Shown piece after piece: positions 8,021 through 16,842 of a stretch of 64,000 nucleotides of DNA (position 1 is the first letter of the stretch; each line of letters starts with the position of its first letter). This DNA is from Saccharibacillus deserti (GTDB lineage: Bacteria; Bacillota; Bacilli; Paenibacillales; Paenibacillaceae), in contig NZ_JABJVN010000001.1 in the NCBI RefSeq assembly GCF_013618475.1, positions 372,001 to 436,000 on the forward strand, in the 5' to 3' direction. A program made the position numbers and the translations under genes. The notes under the pieces were generated by a model. The model did no database searches. It saw only the letters and a program-made list of their open reading frames with translations, and was not told the DNA's origin.

Positions 8021-8287
8021 ATGAGTCTATATAATTTTAAGGTTATTAAGGTCGAGAATATCAGGACACCAGAAGGAAATACAATACCCCAATATACCGT
8101 AAATTGCTCATTGTTGTTTACTAGCCCGCCAAGCAATATTATTCTAAAAGCTAATCGAATTGATGGCTCTATGGTAGTTGTTCCTGCTAGCTATTTAGAA
8201 AAGCTACATAAAACCATAACGCTACCGTCTCATATAAGAGAGAAATTTGTATTAGCTTTGAAAAACTTTATAAAAAGCGCTGAATAA
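8021..8287 (+). CDS. Hypothetical protein, 88 aa
   Basis: ATG behind GAGGGAGGG. Beta-rich N-terminal half and helical C terminus. Not recognised. Followed by a long inverted repeat. Confidence 0.5.
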   Translation: MSLYNFKVIKVENIRTPEGNTIPQYTVNCSLLFTSPPSNIILKANRIDGSMVVVPASYLEKLHKTITLPSHIREKFVLALKNFIKSAE

Positions 8288-8310
8288 AATAGCTCTTTCA
8301 TCGTTCAATT

Positions 8311-8380
8311 AAAATGCAATCAAAGATAATAGTGTTCGAGGAATGATGTCCCGAAATACTACTGTCTTTGATTGCATTTT
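8311..8380. terminator. Long inverted repeat, probable bidirectional terminator
   Basis: Perfect 16-bp arms at 8311-8326 and 8365-8380 with A-run and T-run at the outer ends. The 38-base loop contains a second weaker stem. Confidence 0.5.
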
Positions 8381-8443
8381 GAAGTTATGAAAGGTACTAA
8401 TTCAATAAAACGAATCTGTGAAAATGAAACGGGGGGATTGCGG

Positions 8444-8926
8444 ATGAAGGACAAGTTAAAAGGATTGGTTGTGGGTATTCTAATTGGTACTATGGTTACA
8501 GGATCAGCGGCTCTAGCTGCTAATACACAAAGTATTCAAGTAGCCATTACAAATATGCCACTTTACTTTAATCTCGTAAAGAAAAGTGAAACAAAAACAA
8601 TCACTTATAATGGAACTACATATGTGCCTGTACGTCCAGTAAGTTCTGCAATCGGTCAAGAAGTAGCGTTGAAAAATGGCGGGCTTTATATCGGAAAACA
8701 ACCTAAAGACACTTCAATCACTCAGGCTCAGGCGGTCAAACTCGTCAAAGCTAAATACGGATATGATGATCCGTCTATTTATGTCGAGGTAGATCATATG
8801 GAAGGTAACAACTATGTAGTTCATGTATATGAGGTAGTCATGGATGATGAAGAAACAGGACATACCGCAACATATAATTGGTATTATGTGAATAAGACGA
8901 CTGGAAACATAACATCCATGTTTTAA
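8444..8926 (+). CDS. Secreted stalk-domain protein
   Basis: Start taken at 8444, just before a typical signal peptide (MKDKLKGLVVGILIG... ending ALA-AN); upstream in-frame codons lie in the inverted repeat. The segment [20 protein letters not shown] is the copper-amine-oxidase N-terminal-like 'stalk' motif common in Paenibacillaceae surface proteins, and the C-terminal half resembles a PepSY-like small beta-alpha domain. 160 residues. Role unknown, probably at the cell surface. Confidence 0.6.
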   Translation: MKDKLKGLVVGILIGTMVTGSAALAANTQSIQVAITNMPLYFNLVKKSETKTITYNGTTYVPVRPVSSAIGQEVALKNGGLYIGKQPKDTSITQAQAVKLVKAKYGYDDPSIYVEVDHMEGNNYVVHVYEVVMDDEETGHTATYNWYYVNKTTGNITSMF

Positions 8927-9067
8927 AGTACACAAGAGCATACTAGTTAGCATATTCATAGAACCGTCCATCTTAATGATGGACTTTTTTTATAGCAATA
9001 TCCTGGAACAAGTGATAAAGGAAAATACATACTAAAGAGCGAATCATTTAGCAGAGGAGATGATAAA

Positions 9068-9244
9068 ATGAAGGTGGCTTATGCAGTGTGTAATATCAAT
9101 GAGAGCAGCAATAAAATGTATAAGACCGCTGCTGGAACATTCGAACGAGGTTTAAAGAATGCCGAACTATACGAACATCCTTTTGGCTTAGTAATTAGAG
9201 GTGACGAAAAGCGGACTAAGGTATTTATTACTACAAATGCTTAA
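9068..9244 (+). CDS. Small hypothetical protein, 58 aa
   Basis: ATG 9068 behind AGAGGAGATG and ending 24 bases before the next start. Composition is protein-like with alternating strands. Not recognised. Confidence 0.45.
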   Translation: MKVAYAVCNINESSNKMYKTAAGTFERGLKNAELYEHPFGLVIRGDEKRTKVFITTNA

Positions 9245-9268
9245 CTATCGGTTAGGAGGGCGATGCCA

Positions 9269-9829
9269 ATGCCATATTTTATAATCGATAAATTGCCAGT
9301 TCATTTGACCGCTAGCAACGATGTGGTGATAAGAAGAGAGTTGTATGGAGAAGACAATCTAACAATCAGCTACATTAAAGGCTATGATGACAAGTTCAAT
9401 CAAAAGACTGTAGGCTTACTAAAGCAAAAGTACAGGGAAGATCGAGGAAAGTTCATAGAAGATTGGGTAAGATTTGATCTCCAAGATAGCGAAGCAAAAG
9501 AAGGTGTCTTCGATTTACTATATGACTATTGCGCGTTCAGGCGTTGCGGATTCCTTTCGAAAAACCAAAATGATGACTATGAATTAGACATTCTGAAAGA
9601 CTACGACGAGTTCATTTATCCTCTCGGCTTACAATATTACCTTAATCTCTTTGCACCACCTACAAAGCTGCTAAATAGAATCTTAAATAAAAAGTCTGTA
9701 TCAAGTAGAATCCTAATCGATGTGAATCATATTATCAGAGTTAAAGGTGAATTAAGAGGGTTTGTCGTGGAAACGGATAAAGAGTTCTTAAAGTGCGGAG
9801 AAATCTTTGAAGTGGTTTTAAAGAAATAA
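9269..9829 (+). CDS. Hypothetical protein, 186 aa
   Basis: Two in-frame ATG codons lie at 9263 and 9269; the second is eight bases from AGGAGGG and is preferred. The product is charged and soluble with no known motif. Next gene in the same run follows after 29 bases. Confidence 0.5.
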   Translation: MPYFIIDKLPVHLTASNDVVIRRELYGEDNLTISYIKGYDDKFNQKTVGLLKQKYREDRGKFIEDWVRFDLQDSEAKEGVFDLLYDYCAFRRCGFLSKNQNDDYELDILKDYDEFIYPLGLQYYLNLFAPPTKLLNRILNKKSVSSRILIDVNHIIRVKGELRGFVVETDKEFLKCGEIFEVVLKK

Positions 9830-9858
9830 TACTTTTATTCAGAGGAGGAAACGATGAA

Positions 9859-10194
9859 TTGACTGGCAATGACATATTGTTGGACGACGAAAAATATCGT
9901 GTATTTATAAAAGAAGTTAATGAAGAAAGAGAAAAGTTAGATAGAAAAAGAAAAAAGCGCAAACCTGTCGTGGAAATTGACCTGAATCGAATAGAAGACA
10001 TGTGGGAATACGAATTTCAAGCAAAGTACCATAGAGGCGACAGCCTGAAAATATTAGCCTCCAATTCTCTAACGAATCTTAAAGAGGAAGTAAGAGTCAG
10101 AGGTTGTCCCTATGCCTGGCTGACATCAAAAACAGGCAACTTTTCGCACGGACAAGATGTGGTGGATGAGTACTTGTACAAGCCACAGTATTAA
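9859..10194 (+). CDS. Hypothetical protein, 111 aa
   Basis: TTG start at 9859, nine bases from AGGAGGA; the nearer ATG at 9854 hits TGA after one codon. The N-terminal half is a highly charged helix (KLDRKRKKRKP), the rest globular. Not recognised. Confidence 0.45.
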   Translation: MTGNDILLDDEKYRVFIKEVNEEREKLDRKRKKRKPVVEIDLNRIEDMWEYEFQAKYHRGDSLKILASNSLTNLKEEVRVRGCPYAWLTSKTGNFSHGQDVVDEYLYKPQY

Positions 10195-10242
10195 GGTTTA
10201 ATCAAACAATTCTTTCGTAAAGAAAAGAGGAGAGAAAAGAAA

Positions 10243-10404
10243 ATGCAAAAAGGAATTGAAATCAAAGGATCGGTTTTCGCAGATGTGGGTGATGTGGATC
10301 ACGATGAATTTTTAGATAAGTTCATTGATTTCGTGGAATCAAACGGTTGGAGCTTTGGTGGCGGGACTAAGCAGGTAGATGAAGAAGGGAATAACTTGGA
10401 TTGA
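10243..10404 (+). CDS. Small protein, 53 aa, resembling the YggL (DUF469) ending
   Basis: ATG 10243 behind AGAGGAGAG. The segment DKFIDFVESNGWSFGGG resembles the C-terminal signature of the YggL/DUF469 ribosome-binding family. The protein is half the usual length, so the match may be only a local motif. Confidence 0.35.
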   Translation: MQKGIEIKGSVFADVGDVDHDEFLDKFIDFVESNGWSFGGGTKQVDEEGNNLD

Positions 10405-10433
10405 ACTAAGTCTCTTAAGGATGTGGATAGCCT

Positions 10434-10610
10434 GTGGGAAGACACAAGATTAATGAAGAAGATAAAGTTGTAAATATGGTGGTCTCTATCAGGGGATACA
10501 TATTGGACAATATCAACAATGACCCTTCTGCGCTGAGTGAGATTCGAGATTTCATTGAAGACAGATGGGGAATTAAAGATGTAGAAAAATACGATGAAAA
10601 AGACGGCTGA
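10434..10610 (+). CDS. Small hypothetical protein, 58 aa
   Basis: GTG start with TTAAGGATG upstream. The frame ends in TGA at 10608, overlapping the likely start of the next frame. Not recognised. Confidence 0.35.
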   Translation: MGRHKINEEDKVVNMVVSIRGYILDNINNDPSALSEIRDFIEDRWGIKDVEKYDEKDG

Positions 10611-10792
10611 AGCGGATCGATTGGCTTGAACGTAATCTTGAAACAAACAAGAGTAGGCTGGACGAATTAGAAACTAAGCATGGAGAAAAGTCTGATATCT
10701 ATAAAATGATGAGTCCAGCAGCTATAAAGGCGATATCGAAATTCGAGTCTGAATTATCTTCGCTAAAGAGACCTGGAGGCGATGCGAAATGA
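10607..10792 (+). CDS. Coiled-coil-like small protein with unclear start
   Basis: An open frame of about 61 codons (LKRIDWLERNLETNKS...) lies between two genes and ends in an ATGA overlap with the next start, as expected for a translated gene. It has no ATG, GTG or TTG near its beginning. CTG at 10607 overlaps the preceding stop as CTGA. Either CTG is used, or a frameshift joins it to the upstream frame, or it is decayed. Confidence 0.35.
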   Translation: MKRIDWLERNLETNKSRLDELETKHGEKSDIYKMMSPAAIKAISKFESELSSLKRPGGDAK

Positions 10793-10998
10793 TCGAGAAA
10801 ATCCTAAAAGACTTGAATAAGATCTCAAGTAATAACCTGAGCTTTATCGAAGCGGCCCAAAAAGCAATCGAAACAACGCCTAACAATGATCGGTTCTACA
10901 ATGTTTCTGCACAGGTAGACATGCAGGATAAATTGAGTAAGGCGATTGATTTGCTTAATGAATATGCCGACCAGCAACACCTATATAATAGGAAATAA
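10789..10998 (+). CDS. Small hypothetical protein, 69 aa
   Basis: ATG overlaps the preceding stop (ATGA), with GGAGG eight bases upstream. Helical and soluble. Not recognised. Confidence 0.5.
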   Translation: MIEKILKDLNKISSNNLSFIEAAQKAIETTPNNDRFYNVSAQVDMQDKLSKAIDLLNEYADQQHLYNRK

Positions 10999-11042
10999 TA
11001 AAAGTGTTTTTTTGCTTATATAAAGGTAGGAGCTGAGGAGAA

Positions 11043-11825
11043 GTGTTCAATATTGAAATGATTTCGCAAGAAGAACACGATATCATCAAAAGAGCTCAAG
11101 AAAATTATGGATTCCTGCTCGATATAGCAATCGACGTATTAAAGCTTTCTTGGACATTTCCTAAGGTCCTGCAGATTGATGCGTGGGTTTTTGCAGGCTT
11201 CCTTTCTCAGTCTAACAATGCTTTATATCTCTATCTTCTCTCAACTTTGAGAAAACACGCGGCACAATCAAACTTTAACGCGCGACTATCAATCGAAGCT
11301 TCAATTATGGCCTGTTATGCTTTAAAACAAACAGATATAAATACGTTCATTGAAAAGGATAGCTTAGACAAGCCAAGAGCTAAACAAAATGCAAAATCGA
11401 AAGCAAACAAATGGATCGAGTCACATTATAAAGAGCATTCGGATAGGCTGAGAGAAATTAAGAGCGAGATAAATCAGACATTCGCTCATTCAAACATAGT
11501 TTCAGCTTTTGGACATTTTGAGCTAAGCGAAGCCAACAAGCAGTCGTATACTTGGTTTTTTGATCTAACGCTTGACCGAGATGTTCATTTTCAGTTGTTG
11601 AAATTTATTGATTTGGTCTTAGCGCAAATAGCAATGTATAAGGATGTAGTTAGTGACTATCCGTTACTTCACTTCAGAGATGATTTCGAGCCAGATTACG
11701 ATAAAACACTTACTATGTATGCAGCACTTTCAGATTATTATAAGGGGATAGCGCAAGAAATCGAAAAAGGTAATATCGAAGACATCCCCATATTTCAAAT
11801 TATTCAGGACGAAGAAACACAATAA
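11043..11825 (+). CDS. Hypothetical helical protein, 260 aa
   Basis: GTG start at 11043 behind GCTGAGGAGAA. All-helical by pattern, with a central NARLSIEASIMACYAL segment of the kind seen in DUF5677-like and abortive-infection-type proteins. That resemblance is weak. No signal peptide. Confidence 0.45.
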   Translation: MFNIEMISQEEHDIIKRAQENYGFLLDIAIDVLKLSWTFPKVLQIDAWVFAGFLSQSNNALYLYLLSTLRKHAAQSNFNARLSIEASIMACYALKQTDINTFIEKDSLDKPRAKQNAKSKANKWIESHYKEHSDRLREIKSEINQTFAHSNIVSAFGHFELSEANKQSYTWFFDLTLDRDVHFQLLKFIDLVLAQIAMYKDVVSDYPLLHFRDDFEPDYDKTLTMYAALSDYYKGIAQEIEKGNIEDIPIFQIIQDEETQ

Positions 11826-11880
11826 AGTTAGCCTTTTATAAAAGAGAAAACATAACCGAATTGGAGTGGTGAGTAGAGAC

Positions 11881-12420
11881 ATGAATGATGATGAGTATAA
11901 TGAGTTGATCGTCACGCTTGCTCCTGTAGGGAATGATACCCTGTATAAAGAACCTTTTGCAAAGTACCGGCATCGTGCTAAGCAGCTTTTACCTCATTTC
12001 CCCGACTGCGTTCTTGAACATTGGATTTATAGGCACTATTCCGACATAGACGATTATAGTTTTCTCGATTTTAGAAAAATGAGATTTGAGAAAGAATTCT
12101 GGGATAAGGATAAGATTTATAGCGACGTAAATTCATACCGCGACAACGAGCTTCTTGATGGACTTGGTTATCAGTTGTACGAGAGATATGACCCCTCTTG
12201 GCTACAAAAGCACATGCTTGAGCATTCTACTTGGCCTGTCCCTATTATAGTTTTTAAGAATCAGGATCGTAAAAGGGGGAGAGATGGTGAGGCTATGGGT
12301 ACGCCATTTCACCTAATCGAAGGTCATTTAAGAATGAATTATTTTAGAGAAATATATAGAAGAGAAAAAGAAAGATTGCTAGACTCTCACCCAGTCTGGA
12401 AAGTAACGCTAACAACTTGA
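11881..12420 (+). CDS. Hypothetical protein with ParB-like HLIEGHLRM motif
   Basis: Taken from ATG 11881; a GTG at 11866 is also in frame. The C-terminal half has TWPVPIIVF followed by PFHLIEGHLRMNYFREI, close to the ParB/sulfiredoxin-fold pattern in which a partner value is followed by L-x-EGH-R. 179 residues. No CTPase boxes can be claimed. Function unknown. Confidence 0.45.
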   Translation: MNDDEYNELIVTLAPVGNDTLYKEPFAKYRHRAKQLLPHFPDCVLEHWIYRHYSDIDDYSFLDFRKMRFEKEFWDKDKIYSDVNSYRDNELLDGLGYQLYERYDPSWLQKHMLEHSTWPVPIIVFKNQDRKRGRDGEAMGTPFHLIEGHLRMNYFREIYRREKERLLDSHPVWKVTLTT

Positions 12421-12523
12421 TCGAGGAAACTATCATTTTATAGCGAGTATTTTGAGGCGTAAAGATATTGAGAGACTTATATCTGAATTACTTTTTTAAA
12501 TGACGTGAAGGAGGGTAAGGCAT

Positions 12524-13228
12524 GTGAATACGCATTTGGGGATAAAGCTGCGCAATAAAGAAGGCGGATCGAGACTTACCTTAAACAACTATATTCCGAC
12601 AGGCACTAAAGCAATGACTAATCTACCTTCAGATGAGCTAGCGAAAGGGGTTGAGAAACTCCTAAATAAGTTCACTCTTAATATGAATTACTTTCAGTCA
12701 TTGTCGAAAGATGAGTTCAATAAAGAGCTGAATAAATTAGTAGAGAAAAATGATTTTGTACAAATTGAAGACATGAACTCCCTAAGCAATGTATCTGGAT
12801 ATTATATAATGGTTTTGGATGCTTATTGCCAAATTTATATTGGCATAAGTAAAAACATAAAAAGACGGATAATGGAACACTGGAGTACACAGATTCCTTT
12901 GAGCCAGCTTTTATTAACTACAGAGGGGTGGTCGATACCGATTGATTGTTTTAGGGCTTTAGACACCACAAGAGTATTCATCTGCTGCGGAAACGAAGAA
13001 AACTTTTCTGACGACCATATGTCTAATATGATGCGCGAAGATCTCTTAATATATAGATTTCCAGTGGATTATTGTCTAAACATAGCTACCTTTTGGGGGA
13101 GTCCAGAAACGCACTTAGAGAGACTCAAGAGTGTCGAACTGAAAGATTTGAAAATTTACGGAACAAGTCCTCTGACAAGAGTAATAGAGCTTCGTGAGGA
13201 GTTTGCTAACCGAAGAGGTATAAAGTAA
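12524..13228 (+). CDS. GIY-YIG domain protein
   Basis: GTG start at 12524 behind GAAGGAGGG; the ATG two bases earlier hits TGA. Residues 92-120 read GYYIMV...IYIGISKNIKRRIMEHW, a GIY-YIG nuclease core with the conserved Arg (R114) region. The N-terminal 90 residues and the C-terminal 100 residues are unassigned. The domain usually cuts or nicks DNA. 234 residues. Confidence 0.6.
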   Translation: MNTHLGIKLRNKEGGSRLTLNNYIPTGTKAMTNLPSDELAKGVEKLLNKFTLNMNYFQSLSKDEFNKELNKLVEKNDFVQIEDMNSLSNVSGYYIMVLDAYCQIYIGISKNIKRRIMEHWSTQIPLSQLLLTTEGWSIPIDCFRALDTTRVFICCGNEENFSDDHMSNMMREDLLIYRFPVDYCLNIATFWGSPETHLERLKSVELKDLKIYGTSPLTRVIELREEFANRRGIK

Positions 13229-13314
13229 CAGGGATTACAGTCTATATAATCGTTTTTGGCAAAGTGTGATAAGTTCTTATCAAACTAATCTTTCATGAAG
13301 AGGAGAGAAAATAT

Positions 13315-13581
13315 ATGAGTAATGAGGATCTTGAAACGGCGGTAGTCATTTTGCTCGGAGAGATTAACAAAGTAAGAGAATATACAAATGACAAAGGGAG
13401 CAGTAGGCTGCTAGACGAAGATGATTTATTGGAGGCTGTGAAGAACGTAGAAGGCAAGCTTAGCAAAATAAAGCAACTTGCTCTTAGCGCTTCAGATAAT
13501 GCGATTGTTAAAGAAGCTAAAAAGATGAATTTAGTCAAGAAGATTAACTTCGGACTTATTTCTATAGCAACTTACGTATAA
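13315..13581 (+). CDS. Hypothetical protein, 88 aa
   Basis: ATG behind GAGGAGAG. Helical and charged, with a slightly hydrophobic C terminus. Last plus-strand gene before the minus-strand cargo block. Confidence 0.45.
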   Translation: MSNEDLETAVVILLGEINKVREYTNDKGSSRLLDEDDLLEAVKNVEGKLSKIKQLALSASDNAIVKEAKKMNLVKKINFGLISIATYV

Positions 13582-13662
13582 TAGTTTTTCTCTTGAAAAT
13601 TCAAGTTATTATTTTTAGCCTCATAGCAGCTTTATTAATCATTTTTTTGTTATTTTCTTAAT

Positions 13663-13685
13663 AAAAAAGAGCGCGATTAACGCTC
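13663..13685 (-). terminator. Terminator of the minus-strand 159-aa gene
   Basis: Stem GAGCG/CGCTC followed on the minus strand by six T. Confidence 0.55.
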
Positions 13686-13698
13686 AATGTCTTATTTT

Positions 13699-14178
13699 TT
13701 ATAATTGTGCTTGCTTATTCGAGTTGATCAGTGTCTTCCAATCTACATAGGCACCTACATTCTTCAATGGATCTGTGCTAATGACATAGCCTTTGAATGG
13801 CTCATAGTGGCTCAGACTCGATATGCGGTCAAACAGTCCAGCCAAGATGTCTTCATTAGTCTGACCCATAAACGTTCCCATCTCAAACGCCTTTCCTCTA
13901 TGCTCATACTTCTTCTTAAATCCTCTTCTAACTCTATCACTCACAACAAAGTAGTAATACGCTACAAGCTGAATCCCGTCAGCATAAATTTGAATCCAGC
14001 CCACAGCCTCATTATAGTGATAAGGATGCTTATACATCCTTCTAAGCTCTCTACATAAGGCTTCGTCGTCTTTGATACTTTCAGGTATACGTTTAGCCAA
14101 AACCTTATCAGTCTCTTCTCTAAAGGCTTCTTTGCTCAAACGATAAACAGGGAGTTCAAATAATAGCTTTCCCTGCAT
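13699..14178 (-). CDS. Hypothetical protein, 159 aa
   Basis: Not recognised. Soluble, with a strand-rich centre (GWIQIYADGIQLVAYYYFV). Lies 45 bases downstream of the 278-aa gene and is probably co-transcribed with it. Confidence 0.5.
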   Translation of the reverse strand: MQGKLLFELPVYRLSKEAFREETDKVLAKRIPESIKDDEALCRELRRMYKHPYHYNEAVGWIQIYADGIQLVAYYYFVVSDRVRRGFKKKYEHRGKAFEMGTFMGQTNEDILAGLFDRISSLSHYEPFKGYVISTDPLKNVGAYVDWKTLINSNKQAQL

Positions 14179-14223
14179 TCTTTATACCTCCTGTCTAATG
14201 TGTCAAATTCTATTTACTTCGAC

Positions 14224-15060
14224 TTATTTATCCTTTTGGCTTGAATCATTAAACTCTATCTCTCCAATAAAGTAAGAAAATTTTGAAGGATCTTTTGCAA
14301 ATTCATCAAAGAAGCGCTTTACTAAGATACCGGAACCGCTAGAAGAAAATATATCATTTTCGCTAAGCATCTTTAGCTGCTCTTCTGTAATAAGCGGACT
14401 TCCTTCGATGGTTTTATATTGTTTAAGAAGGTGAATCGACTTCGATAGATGTGTCATAGATAAGGCATCTTCACCGCCTTTCAGATCTTCATAAACTTCT
14501 CCTACAAAAGCCCTGATAGCGGGCAAAATTGAAAATGCCATCATCTCCATGAGCTGACTTCGACCCTCTTTATGTGTGTCTTCCATCATTAGTAAAGACA
14601 CAACCCCAGGATGAACAAAGTCTGACAGCATAGCGTTTGCAAATGACACATAATCTTCGATTTCTTCTAATGATTTAGACGCGGAAGATACACCTGTGCC
14701 TGTTCCTAAAAACTTAAAAGCATCCCTTTTCTCTCTCGTTATTGTTTGTTCATCAGTGTGATATTGATAAAGTCTCGCAGCAAAGTCTAGTATGCTACGT
14801 AACAAAGCCATAGCGTCGTGATATTGTTCATTTGTCCACATCAAAACAATGGAGTTGAATGTGGAAACAATGCGCTTGTTTAAGACTCTTTTATACTGAT
14901 CATTATCTTCAAGATGAGGTTCAAATCCCTTTATCATTGTTCCTATTTCTTCTAAGAACGATACGTGATCGTAAGTTGAGAATTCAGTTGAGTTTAAAGA
15001 CTCTATTACTTGATCAAAATCTTCAAATATTTTATCCGCATCTATGCCGTTTTTCTTCAT
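14224..15060 (-). CDS. Hypothetical helical protein, 278 aa, possible defence cargo
   Basis: All-helical with a LMWTNEQYHDAMALLRSILDF segment and DFVHPG later. This style is seen in HEPN/DUF5677-like island proteins, but no complete R-x4-H motif is present. Probably one unit with the downstream 159-aa gene. Function unknown. Confidence 0.45.
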   Translation of the reverse strand: MKKNGIDADKIFEDFDQVIESLNSTEFSTYDHVSFLEEIGTMIKGFEPHLEDNDQYKRVLNKRIVSTFNSIVLMWTNEQYHDAMALLRSILDFAARLYQYHTDEQTITREKRDAFKFLGTGTGVSSASKSLEEIEDYVSFANAMLSDFVHPGVVSLLMMEDTHKEGRSQLMEMMAFSILPAIRAFVGEVYEDLKGGEDALSMTHLSKSIHLLKQYKTIEGSPLITEEQLKMLSENDIFSSSGSGILVKRFFDEFAKDPSKFSYFIGEIEFNDSSQKDK

Positions 15061-15139
15061 TTACTTCCGCTCCTTCTCATTAGATATTAACCTTGTCATC
15101 TCTCAAAAATTGCGTAGCTAATAGGGCAAGTATATGACG

Positions 15140-15170
15140 AAAAGACGACTTTCAATTTTTTTAGTCGCCT
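15140..15170 (-). terminator. Terminator of the HEPN gene
   Basis: Stem GGCGACT/AGTCGTC on the minus strand followed by TTTT. Confidence 0.5.
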
Positions 15171-15201
15171 TTCAAAAATATATTATTCTAATTGAATTCT
15201 A

Positions 15202-15936
15202 CTATTTCTCTATAATAGGATACTGCTGTATGAACACTCGAATCTGATCGTCTCTAAATTGGTTGTTTTCTTTGAATATTTCTCTCAGCATAGTCATTAA
15301 GCGGATGCAGTCTTCAATAACTTGCTTGGAAAAGAAAGAGGATATAATAATTTTTTTTCGCGCATCTATCAAAATATCGTTTGACGCAAACAGCGAGTGA
15401 CGCTCGATTTGTTGAGTTAAAGCAACATCTTTGCTATTTGACTCAGAAAGATACCCTGATTTATGAACCATAATATTGCGGATATTAAAATATAAATACA
15501 GGTCTTCTAAAAGAGCTGCATTATCATGGGTTAGCTTAGTCATTAATATTGCTCTACTTATAGCGTCCAAACACTTCTTTATAGTCGATCCTTCTGCTTT
15601 TCGACTAAACCTAAATCCTTGTAAATTTCTAGACTTCAGCTCTTCGCATATAGACGTCAAAGTCAATTCCAATTGAGTCATACACGCAATCAATAAAGAC
15701 TGTCTAAGCAAAGACGGGTATCCAAAAGATAATTGTGTAGAGCGTTTATGAAGGTTAAAGATGTATTGGTTACGTATTACTATGCCGGAAACATCACTGT
15801 CTCGATAGATGTTAAATGGCCTTGCAGGGTTTTCTTTTATTATCTTATCAATACTGCTCTCCATGTCTTCAGAAAAGATCTTCGTTGTTTCCATCTCGTA
15901 CAAAAAAGAATTGAAATGTGCTTCTAACCGATCCAT
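15202..15936 (-). CDS. HEPN-motif protein, possible RNase of a defence system
   Basis: In 244 residues, helices precede LYFNIRNIMVHKSGYL (residues 147-162), where R153-N154 and H158 form the R-x4-H motif of HEPN domains with the usual Asn after Arg. HEPN proteins are often RNases in toxin-antitoxin and abortive-infection systems. No cognate nucleotidyltransferase gene is adjacent. The gene has its own terminator. Defence function is inferred. Confidence 0.5.
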   Translation of the reverse strand: MDRLEAHFNSFLYEMETTKIFSEDMESSIDKIIKENPARPFNIYRDSDVSGIVIRNQYIFNLHKRSTQLSFGYPSLLRQSLLIACMTQLELTLTSICEELKSRNLQGFRFSRKAEGSTIKKCLDAISRAILMTKLTHDNAALLEDLYLYFNIRNIMVHKSGYLSESNSKDVALTQQIERHSLFASNDILIDARKKIIISSFFSKQVIEDCIRLMTMLREIFKENNQFRDDQIRVFIQQYPIIEK

Positions 15937-16147
15937 ATAAACCTCCCGCTTAGAAGTCTTTTAAGTAAGTATATCAGCAACACTAATACAGGAGTAGGCG
16001 CAAGTATGGCGACAACAATTTTTATATCAAGTCCAACCAACTATTTTGTCGTATGCTTACACAGGATCATGTAACAAAATTTTTATTGAAAAGACACAAA
16101 AATAAAAAAATGACTTGAATTGATATATATTTCTTCGGAATCAGAAC

Positions 16148-16173
16148 AAAAAAGCCGCTCGATTAAAAGCGAC
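16148..16173 (-). terminator. Terminator of the EEP gene pair
   Basis: Stem GTCGCT/AGCGGC with a G-U pair, followed on the minus strand by a T-run. Confidence 0.55.
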
Positions 16174-16190
16174 TCAGCTTTCCATATAAT

Positions 16191-16826
16191 TTAGATGCGT
16201 GAAGAAGTGATTAAATACTCAGCAGATATCCGATCCTCTATAAATTCTTCCAGCCAGTCGGCTACTACATCTTTAAGATCTTCAATACTATCTAGTGACT
16301 CTTGAATCTCGTCTGCATCATCGAAAATAATTGGGAACGGATTAGCTCCCTTATTGTATGTCACTTCTGCTAGGTATGATCTTGAAGAGTTGTCTTTTAC
16401 TAAATCGATTATTGTCGTACGCTTTCCAGGAACGCCTCCTATTTCTTTAAGTTCTAAATAAGAATTTTTAAGTTTGGTTGTTGCTTCATTGATAACTTGT
16501 TGAAGTGCTTCTGCAACATGACTGGCATTTATTGCGTCTTTTACTTTAATGTCTTCAGTGTGCACAGGATCTTGCTCTTTTGAAGGAAGATAAGGGGGGG
16601 CAATCTTATAATAAAGGTTTTTAGGTTTATTTTGTTCTGTTTTCGCCAATCTAGAACGTGTTTTCCAACCTCTTTGATTGCGTTTATGTCTTAATTTTTG
16701 GACGAACCTTCCATTAACAAGAATGCCTAAATGTTGTCCATGTTCATCAAACAATTGATTTATAGTATTACTTCTTCGAGTCACTGAGGGCGACACATCA
16801 CTACCTACTGGTTTCCTTGTATTCAT
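16191..16826 (-). CDS. Hypothetical protein, partner of the EEP-fold gene
   Basis: 211 residues. Basic N-terminal third (KLRHKRNQRGWKTRSRLAK), acidic helical C terminus. Begins 17 bases after the stop of the EEP gene, so the two form an operon. Not recognised. Confidence 0.5.
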   Translation of the reverse strand: MNTRKPVGSDVSPSVTRRSNTINQLFDEHGQHLGILVNGRFVQKLRHKRNQRGWKTRSRLAKTEQNKPKNLYYKIAPPYLPSKEQDPVHTEDIKVKDAINASHVAEALQQVINEATTKLKNSYLELKEIGGVPGKRTTIIDLVKDNSSRSYLAEVTYNKGANPFPIIFDDADEIQESLDSIEDLKDVVADWLEEFIEDRISAEYLITSSRI

Positions 16827-16842
16827 ATCTGCTCTACTCCTT

